Of a stretch of 17,790 bases of DNA, positions 12,667-17,790 are shown one piece after another. Both the position numbers and the translations under genes were made by a program. The notes under the pieces are model-generated. The model was not told the origin of the DNA. It saw only the letters and a program-made list of their open reading frames with translations, and made no database searches. The DNA is from DASVLX01 sp035552275 (GTDB taxonomy: Bacteria; Actinomycetota; Actinomycetes; Mycobacteriales; Pseudonocardiaceae), in assembly GCA_035552275.1 (NCBI GenBank), contig DASZLR010000098.1:1-17790 (forward strand), given 5' to 3'. Numbering within the stretch: position 1 is the stretch's first letter; each line of letters starts with the position of its first letter.

Positions 12667-13566
12667 ATGGACAACACGGTCGAACTCCTGGTCACGGTGG
12701 TGGTGGCCGCCGACGACGAGCCGGCGGCGAGGGAAGCTTGCGAAGAGCTGACCTGGCGGACCGACGGCCGGATCGTGGAAGCCGCCGACTGCTCGGCCGA
12801 GGAACCGGGCTGCTGGGCGGTGACCATGAGCCTGGCCAGCGACGAGCGTCCGACCACCAACCTCGGGGGCGCGCTGGCCCGCGCCGTCCGCCAGTTCGTC
12901 CGCCGGCTCGCGCCCGATGTGGCACTGCCCCGGGTGTCCTGCGAGCCGCCGACCGCGTGGACCGTGCTGGACGACCCGGAGACGGTCGGCGGCCTGGTCG
13001 CCGGCGCCGAACGACTGCTGATCGAGGCTTGGCACGGCGACAACCCGTACCACCTCGGGCTGGGTGCCTCAGCCGAGTCGGAGTCGGACGAACCAGAGCC
13101 CGAGCCAGCACCCGAGCCCGAGCCCGAGCCGGAACCCGAGCCGGAACCGGCGGCCCAACGCGCGGCAGCGCCGAACCGGTCGAGCCAGCGGGCGGCGAAG
13201 GGCGCCGAATACCGGCTGCGGCTGCGGGTCGACGTGGCCACCGGGCGCGCGGCCGGCGCCGAATGGCAGGCCCGCGCGGTGGCCAGCCGGATCACCCCGG
13301 CCGCCACGCTGACCGAGGTCACCGAGGCCGACGGCGTGGTGACCGTGCATGTCGACCTCGGGCCGGCGGCCAGCGCGCCACCGCAGACGGTGCTGGCCGC
13401 GGTGTCCGCTTTGGACCGTCCAGGCTGGTCGCCGCTGGCCTGGGAGGGTGACACCGCCGTGACCCGATGGATCGCCAGCCCGACGCCGGACACCGGAATC
13501 ACCGCGCTCGAACTGTCCTCCGGGCCGGCGGGATCAGGCCAGAAACCCCAGCGGCGCAAGAACTAG
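12667..13566 (+). CDS. Unknown protein with two similar halves joined by a Glu-Pro linker
   Basis: 299 residues, not recognised. Residues about 4-105 (ELLVTVVVAADDEPAA, with WAVTMSLAS and LARAVRQFVRRL) and about 180-285 (YRLRLRVDVATGRAAG, with VVTVHVDLG and VLAAVSALDRPG) have the same order of strand, helix, strand, strand and helix and look like copies of one domain. Between them lies a Glu-Pro repeat (residues 142-161, bases 13090-13149). The end is basic (KPQRRKN). The frame is open from a GTG at 12610, but ATG 12667 is where the domain begins. It converges on the FtsK operon, sharing a palindrome at the stop codons, and may work with that operon (inference). Confidence 0.75.
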   Translation: MDNTVELLVTVVVAADDEPAAREACEELTWRTDGRIVEAADCSAEEPGCWAVTMSLASDERPTTNLGGALARAVRQFVRRLAPDVALPRVSCEPPTAWTVLDDPETVGGLVAGAERLLIEAWHGDNPYHLGLGASAESESDEPEPEPAPEPEPEPEPEPEPAAQRAAAPNRSSQRAAKGAEYRLRLRVDVATGRAAGAEWQARAVASRITPAATLTEVTEADGVVTVHVDLGPAASAPPQTVLAAVSALDRPGWSPLAWEGDTAVTRWIASPTPDTGITALELSSGPAGSGQKPQRRKN

Positions 13567-13599
13567 TGTCCGGCGCCGAATTTCGGGCGCAGGACACTA
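13564..13599. terminator. Bidirectional terminator-like palindrome containing both stop codons
   Basis: TAGTGTCC (13564-13571) pairs with GGACACTA (13592-13599). After one G/A mismatch, GCGCC (13573-13577) pairs with GGCGC (13586-13590) around an 8-nt loop. The outer TAG is the stop codon of the rightward gene (13564-13566), and its mirror image CTA (13597-13599) is the stop codon of the leftward gene. The structure sits exactly between the two convergent genes, as a shared terminator would. Confidence 0.75.
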
Positions 13600-13968
13600 A
13601 CCCTGACGGCGTTTGGGCAGCAGGCCGGGCTTGCGCAGCGCGTCGCGCAGGATCTCGTACGTGCGGCCCACTTCGGTGTCGGCCGCCGTCAGATCCAGGC
13701 CCGCCGGCACGTCGTCCGCCGGCCGTAGTGGCGGCACCGGCAGCCATCGCTCATTCCACAGTTCCTCGACGGCCGCCTCCCAGTGCAGCCGCACGCCCAT
13801 CCGGGCGACCCGGTCCCGCTCGGTGGCCAGCGCCAACCGCCGCTCCGCGTCGATCACCTGCCGGTTCAGGTCCTCGACCAGTGACCGGTCGTGCTCGCGC
13901 ATCCGACGCACCGCCTCGGTGTTGGTGTCCGCCAACTCCTTGTAGCGGCGAATGGCGTCCGCGTTCAT
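13597..13968 (-). CDS. Coiled-coil-like partner protein of the FtsK-type ATPase
   Basis: 123 residues, not recognised. Residues 1-75 are a long charged helix, probably coiled coil (IRRYKELADTNTEAVRRMRE, and LNRQVIDAERRLALATERDR). They are followed by WNERWLPVPPLRP and a shorter C-terminal helix (TEVGRTYEILRDALRKPG) with a basic end. ATG 13968 overlaps the stop of the ATPase gene as TGATG, so the two are translationally coupled and probably made in matched amounts. A longer 308-residue frame into the ATPase gene is a shadow. There is no membrane segment. A structural or adaptor role for the ATPase is inferred from position only. Confidence 0.82.
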   Translation of the reverse strand: MNADAIRRYKELADTNTEAVRRMREHDRSLVEDLNRQVIDAERRLALATERDRVARMGVRLHWEAAVEELWNERWLPVPPLRPADDVPAGLDLTAADTEVGRTYEILRDALRKPGLLPKRRQG

Positions 13969-16760
13969 CACGCCTCCGAATCTGGCTGGACATCGGACTG
14001 GATGTCGAACGGGATGATCACCTGCGGTCGGGCGTGAGTGAACCGGTCGAAGTGCAGCCCGCGGCCCGGCCGAGGCGACCAGTGCACCAACTGCCCGGAC
14101 GCCAGCGGCGACAGCTCCTGGCCCTGCACGTCGAACGCCACCCAGGCGCCGACGTCGTCCACCGAGCCGATCGGCAGGGTGGCCCGCAGCCGCGCCACGC
14201 CCCGCCACCAGCCCAGCACATGCGTGCGGTGCTCGGGGCCGTGCCGCAACACGTCCCGCAACTGGTCCAGGCCGCTCCGACCGCTGGACTCCTTGCGCTC
14301 CAACACCGCCTGCGCCGCGTCGATGGCGTAGCCGACCAGATAGCGCGGCGCCGACGGAGCCTCGGCCGGCGTGTCCGACCGGGCCTGGGCCAGCTCGGTC
14401 GACAGGTTCGCCAGCAGTTCCCGCAGGCCGTCCCGCCCCACCACCTCGACCCGGTGCCCCTGGGCGCGCAACCGCTCGCCCAACACCGCCGCCGCGGCCG
14501 CCGAATCCGGGATCAGCGGGCACAGGGTGAACAACGCCGTGCCCGGTTCATGTTGCCGGGCAACGGAAAGTGCCGCCGCGCCGAGCACGTTCGCGGCGTC
14601 GGCGACGAGCGAGCCGATCACCGCGACATTGCGGCCCGGCGCGTTCTCCAGCACCCCGCCGGCCGCGCTGCCGGCCACGTCGATCACCTGGCCCAGCAAG
14701 GCGGTCGGGGCGTCAGCGCCGGGGCGCAGCGCCTGGAAGTCCGGCGCGGCGGCCAGTTCCGGCACGTGCGCACCGTCGAACAGCCGCGGCGGCGGCCAAC
14801 CGTTGACCCGCTGCTCCCACAACCGCTTCTGCAGTCCGTCGAACGTGCCCCGCGAGGTGGCGTCCGGAATCCGGGCGATGTGGTTTCCCGGCCGCACCCC
14901 GGATTCGTGGTTGACGACCGCGTGCCAGCGCGGCAGCTCCACCGCCGCGTCGTTGCTGTGCTCGACCAGCACCCGGCGTGCCTTGGGCAGGGCGATCCGC
15001 AGGATGAACTGCTCGAAGATCGCCGGCTTGCCCCAGAACGCCTCGATTCCGGCAACATCCTGACTGGACAGAACGAGGTGGATGCCCTGTGACCGGCCGC
15101 GCCGGGCGACGTCCTCCAGCAGTTGCGCGGCGGTGGACGACAGGGTGTCGCGCTCGGCGAACAGGTACTGGAACTCATCGATCACGGCGACGATCCGCGG
15201 CCACCGGCCGTCCGGGTCCTCGCCGCGCAGTTCCTCCAGCTTGGTGACCTCGTGCCGCTTCGCCGCGTCCGCCCGCGCCCGCATCTGATCGGCCAGGAAC
15301 CGCAGCAGCGCCACGCCGAACTCGCGGTCGGTGTTCACGTTCACGCCGACCAGCCGGGCGTGCGGCAGCCAACTCGGGTCCTTGCGGCCGGGCGCGAACT
15401 GGGCGAACGACACGCCCTCCTTGAAGTCCAGCAGATACAGTTCCAGCTCGTCCGGCGAATAGCGAGCGGCCAGGCCGCCGAGCATGGCGTAGAGGAAGTT
15501 CGTCTTGCCCGATCCGCTGGGGCCGCCGACCAGCGCGTGCGGCGAGGAATCGCCGAGCACGACGTCCACGCCCATTCCGTCGTGGAAGCCGACGGGGGTG
15601 CGCAGCTCAGTCGCGGAACTGTTGGCCCACAACCGTTCCGGCAGCAGATCGGCGAAGGAACCCAGCCGGGCGCGGCGATCCTCCAGCTCGGTCGCGATGG
15701 CCGCGCAGGCGCCCGGCACCTCGGCGCGCGGCAGCGGCGGGTCCGGCCGGAAAGTGGCGTGCTCGCCGGTCATCGTGCACCGCGCGCCACCCCGCTCCGC
15801 GAACGTGACCGTCTCCATTGGACTGTTCACGGTGACCGGGATGTCCACCAGGATCAGCTGCACCCCGCACGGCAGGCCGTTTCGGGCGATCCGCTGCAAC
15901 TGCTGCTGTTGGTCGTCGGGCAACTGCTGGTGGTTGCCGAACAGCACCGCGATCCGCCACGGCTCCGCGCGCCGGCCGGACTGGCCGCTGACCGCCCGCA
16001 GCGACGTGTGGCCGCCCTCCAACACCCCGCCGTGCACCCGCCGGATGTGCTCGGACAGCTCGTCCAGCAGTTCCTGCGGGCGGGCCGGATTGTGCACGGT
16101 CAGGAGGCCGGCCCGGGTCAGCGGATACAGGCCGGGCAGCGGGCCGGTCAGTTGGCCGGTGTCCCACAGGTGCAGGTGCACCAGGCCGGGCTGGAAGTAG
16201 CTGAGCACCCGCAGCAGCAGGCTTTCCACCATCGACTCGGCGGCGGTCCGGCTGTCGGTGGTAGTGGAGACGTGCAGGTGGGCGGCGTCCAGCAGCGGCA
16301 CGGCGACCGGGAACGCCAGTTGCTCGGGGGCGCTGTCGGCGACGGCGGTGCCGATCCGCCACAACTCCGGCACCGAACCGGTGCCGTCAGCCGTGCCGAT
16401 CCGGCCCAGCCACTGCTGCCACGGCTCGCCGGCCGCGCCGGGCGCGGACTGCCGGACCAGGTCGGCCAGCGCCCGCGGCCCGTCAGCGGTCCACTTCTCG
16501 AAGTGCCGCTCGCGGTCGACGACCGCCTCGGCGATCACGTCCGCCAGGTCCGGATTGGCTCGCACCTGGGCGAAGGAGGGCGCGGCCAGCGCCCGGTCAA
16601 CGCCCTCGGCGCGCAGCCAGGAAGCGACCATCGTCCGGGCATGCTCCCGGGCCGCGCGGGCCTGCTCGCGGGACGCCACGGTCAGGGCCTGCTCGACGGC
16701 CCGCCGGAACTCCTCGAACGCGGCCTCGATCCGCCGGCGGCGCTCCGTCCGCTTGCTCAC
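13968..16760 (-). CDS. FtsK/SpoIIIE-domain ATPase, soluble form
   Basis: 930 residues from GTG 16760, chosen because AAGGAG lies 7 nt upstream; the frame continues open to 16793. The N-terminus (1-60) is a charged helix, and residues about 80-380 form a region with no clear family match. The motor domain has Walker A GGPSGSGKTN (412-421, Lys419) and Walker B IVAVIDEF (523-530, Asp528-Glu529), followed by RRGRSQGIHLVLSSQDV, a pattern shared with FtsK, SpoIIIE and EccC. A second, degenerate ATPase-like domain seems to follow (about 685-915): NVAVIGSLVADAANV lies where a P-loop would be but lacks GK(S/T). I see no transmembrane helices, unlike EccC or FtsK. It is the third gene of a four-gene operon. 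It may move a protein or DNA substrate; the window does not show which. Confidence 0.9.
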   Translation of the reverse strand: MSKRTERRRRIEAAFEEFRRAVEQALTVASREQARAAREHARTMVASWLRAEGVDRALAAPSFAQVRANPDLADVIAEAVVDRERHFEKWTADGPRALADLVRQSAPGAAGEPWQQWLGRIGTADGTGSVPELWRIGTAVADSAPEQLAFPVAVPLLDAAHLHVSTTTDSRTAAESMVESLLLRVLSYFQPGLVHLHLWDTGQLTGPLPGLYPLTRAGLLTVHNPARPQELLDELSEHIRRVHGGVLEGGHTSLRAVSGQSGRRAEPWRIAVLFGNHQQLPDDQQQQLQRIARNGLPCGVQLILVDIPVTVNSPMETVTFAERGGARCTMTGEHATFRPDPPLPRAEVPGACAAIATELEDRRARLGSFADLLPERLWANSSATELRTPVGFHDGMGVDVVLGDSSPHALVGGPSGSGKTNFLYAMLGGLAARYSPDELELYLLDFKEGVSFAQFAPGRKDPSWLPHARLVGVNVNTDREFGVALLRFLADQMRARADAAKRHEVTKLEELRGEDPDGRWPRIVAVIDEFQYLFAERDTLSSTAAQLLEDVARRGRSQGIHLVLSSQDVAGIEAFWGKPAIFEQFILRIALPKARRVLVEHSNDAAVELPRWHAVVNHESGVRPGNHIARIPDATSRGTFDGLQKRLWEQRVNGWPPPRLFDGAHVPELAAAPDFQALRPGADAPTALLGQVIDVAGSAAGGVLENAPGRNVAVIGSLVADAANVLGAAALSVARQHEPGTALFTLCPLIPDSAAAAAVLGERLRAQGHRVEVVGRDGLRELLANLSTELAQARSDTPAEAPSAPRYLVGYAIDAAQAVLERKESSGRSGLDQLRDVLRHGPEHRTHVLGWWRGVARLRATLPIGSVDDVGAWVAFDVQGQELSPLASGQLVHWSPRPGRGLHFDRFTHARPQVIIPFDIQSDVQPDSEA

Positions 16761-16832
16761 CCGAGCACTCCTTGACCACAGTTGAAGCCGCACTCACGTT
16801 AGCAGGCCGACAACGAGCAGCCGGATGCCGAA

Positions 16833-17081
16833 CTAGAGCGATTCCGAGAACCGGTCGACCGCTTCGATGGCGCCGACGACCGCCGTGCGGGCGGTCGCGA
16901 TCAGCTCCAGCGCCTGCGGCAGCTCCGCCAGCCGGACCAGCTCGGAGTGCTGGCGGGTCAGCTCGTCCAGTCGTTTCGCAGCCCTGGCCAGGAAATCCTC
17001 GCCGGCGTGCAGCTGCTCGTAGCCCTGCCGCAGCTGCTCACGCCCTTCGGCGAATTGGCCGCGGATCGCCTCGATGGACAC
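16833..17081 (-). CDS. Small helical-hairpin protein B of the FtsK operon
   Basis: 82 residues starting at GTG 17081, 9 nt after the previous gene, with GTAGGGG upstream as a modest ribosome binding site. The whole protein looks like two helices: residues 1-48 (EGREQLRQGYEQLHAGEDFL, and KRLDELTRQHSELVRL), a turn at LAELPQ, and residues 52-82 (ELIATARTAVVGAIEAVDRF). Size and layout resemble WXG100 proteins, but there is no WxG and no YxxxD/E tail. Function is unknown. Being just upstream of the ATPase gene (72-nt gap), it is a candidate partner or substrate. Confidence 0.8.
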   Translation of the reverse strand: MSIEAIRGQFAEGREQLRQGYEQLHAGEDFLARAAKRLDELTRQHSELVRLAELPQALELIATARTAVVGAIEAVDRFSESL

Positions 17082-17090
17082 GGCCGGCCC

Positions 17091-17351
17091 CTACAGCCGC
17101 TCCGCGAACGCATTCGTGGTGGACTGCACCTGTTCGGTGAGTCGCGCCGCGTTCGTCGCCAACTCCACCGCCTGAGCGATCATGTTGTTGATCTCACCCG
17201 CTTCGGCCTGCGAACTGCCCTGGATCGCCTGCGCCAAGGCGCCCTGCGCCTGCTCAAGCGAGGAAATGCCCTGCTGGAACGCGCCTCGGGCGGAATCGAT
17301 GTCCTGATTGGCGACTGCGATCTCGCGGCGGAGTTCTTCGACGCTTGCCAT
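17091..17351 (-). CDS. Small helical-hairpin protein A of the FtsK operon
   Basis: 86 residues, first gene of the operon. ATG 17351 has AGGAGG 11 nt upstream, slightly far but clear. It is Gln/Ala/Glu-rich and helical throughout: residues 1-40 (EELRREIAVANQDIDSARGA, then SSLEQAQGALAQAI), a turn around QGSSQAEAGE, and a second helix from INNMIAQAVELATNAARL to FAERL. Like its neighbour it looks like a short antiparallel hairpin without WxG. The two small genes may encode a heterodimer. Function unknown; it is not a shadow, since it has a good ribosome binding site and tight operon spacing. Confidence 0.82.
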   Translation of the reverse strand: MASVEELRREIAVANQDIDSARGAFQQGISSLEQAQGALAQAIQGSSQAEAGEINNMIAQAVELATNAARLTEQVQSTTNAFAERL

Positions 17352-17435
17352 CGGGAGTGCGGCCTCCTGGATTGTGCACCAACGCTGTTGATGTTGAAAT
17401 TACTGGAATCGACCCGACGGTGGTCGGCCGCCCCC

Positions 17436-17466
17436 TGAGCTGATGGTGGAAGATGACCACAGCTCA
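17436..17466. promoter_or_regulatory. Inverted repeat in the divergent FtsK-operon/ABC-transporter region
   Basis: TGAGCTG (17436-17442) pairs with CAGCTCA (17460-17466). After a one-base bulge (A17443), TGGT (17444-17447) pairs with ACCA (17456-17459), leaving an 8-nt loop. It lies in the 163-nt region between the start of the FtsK operon (17351) and the ABC gene (17515). On the minus strand TAATTT (17397-17402) is a weak -10 candidate for the operon. The repeat may be an operator or a leader hairpin. Confidence 0.45.
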
Positions 17467-17514
17467 CCGCGATCCGCGTCGCCCATTTGGCGTCAACTTC
17501 AGGGAGGATCATCC

Positions 17515-17790
17515 GTGACCGCCGACGCCGTGCTCGAGATCGACCAGGTCTCGGTCAGCTACGGCACGGTTGTCGCGCTGCGCGAGATGAGCCTGGCGAT
17601 CCGGGCCGGCGAGTTGTTCGGGCTGGTCGGCGCCAATGGCGCGGGCAAAACGACGGCGATGCGAGTGGCGTTGGGCGTGCTGCGGCCGGATTCCGGCTCG
17701 GTGCGGTGGAAATCACGACCGATCACGCTCGCCGACCGACGCAGGATCGGTTATCTGCCTGAGGAACGCGGGCTCTCTCCGAGGCTGCGG
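17515..17790 (+). CDS. ABC transporter ATP-binding protein, 5' part only
   Basis: The first 92 codons are visible and the gene runs off the window. GTG 17515 has AGGGAGGA 6 nt upstream. The protein begins VTADAVLEIDQVSVSYGTVV, has Walker A GANGAGKTT and reaches the Q-loop region with IGYLPEERGL. YLPEERGL is typical of ATPases of ABC-2 type exporters (NatA-like and drug/lipid exporters), so a permease gene should follow outside the window. The substrate is unknown. It is divergent from the FtsK operon, and no functional link is evident. Confidence 0.88.
   Translation, partial: MTADAVLEIDQVSVSYGTVVALREMSLAIRAGELFGLVGANGAGKTTAMRVALGVLRPDSGSVRWKSRPITLADRRRIGYLPEERGLSPRLR

Noticed and set aside
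13090..13149. Short regular repeats that might suggest an array
   Set aside because: They are in-frame Glu-Pro codons within a coding region, not a CRISPR or a separate repeat element.
13597..14523. 308-codon minus-strand frame
   Set aside because: Only the last 123 codons (from 13968) look like a protein; the first part is an out-of-frame reading of the ATPase gene.
15123..16775. 550-codon open frame on the plus strand
   Set aside because: It is antisense to the FtsK-type ATPase gene. The protein is rich in Arg/Gln/Gly/His with no motif and no ribosome binding site.

Overview
The window is a gene-dense, very GC-rich stretch of bacterial chromosome. Codon third positions are almost all G or C, GTG starts are common and neighbouring genes often overlap by a few bases. 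Family content points to an actinomycete, most likely Pseudonocardiales (inference): an EspG-type type VII secretion chaperone with PE-like and PPE-like partners, an XRE/DUF5753 regulator paired with a DUF397 protein, and small helical proteins next to an FtsK/SpoIIIE ATPase. I saw no rRNA, tRNA, CRISPR array, insertion sequence or phage gene, and no gene-free stretch longer than 300 bases.

Layout. 1-2503 (+): a type VII secretion substrate trio, made of the 3' end of a PE-like protein, a PPE-like protein with a glycine-rich tail, and an EspG-like chaperone. 2662-4287 (+): a fatty-acyl-CoA synthetase with its own promoter region. 4471-6282 (+): a double-domain gamma-glutamylcyclotransferase-like protein, then an alpha/beta hydrolase that lacks its nucleophile serine. 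6260-7280 (-): the DUF397/XRE pair, facing a small unknown gene at 7385-7696 (+) across a promoter with two palindromes. 7700-8077 (-): a small protein with a ribbon-helix-helix-like C-terminus. 8183-9079 (+): an alpha/alpha-barrel prenyltransferase/cyclase-fold-like protein. 9066-10054 (-): an XRE-AraC regulator pair, divergent from a methionine aminopeptidase at 10098-10874 (+), with one palindrome covering both putative -10 elements. 11000-12573 (+): a membrane-anchored Thr-rich protein and a dienelactone hydrolase. 12667-13566 (+): an unknown protein that looks internally duplicated. 13597-17351 (-): a four-gene operon around a large FtsK/SpoIIIE-type ATPase. 17515-17790 (+): the start of an ABC transporter ATPase that runs off the window.

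The best candidate for an undescribed system is the operon at 17351-13597: two roughly 85-residue helical-hairpin proteins, a 930-residue FtsK-like ATPase without visible membrane segments, and a 123-residue coiled-coil-like protein joined to it by a TGATG stop/start overlap. It resembles a stripped-down type VII secretion layout (paired small helical proteins ahead of an FtsK-type motor) but without WxG motifs and without membrane anchors. Other points worth checking are the nucleophile-less hydrolase, the fused cyclotransferase, the palindrome that supplies the stop codons of two convergent genes, and several start codons that sit 6-7 nt after a TACGGT or TACTAT hexamer, suggesting leaderless transcripts.
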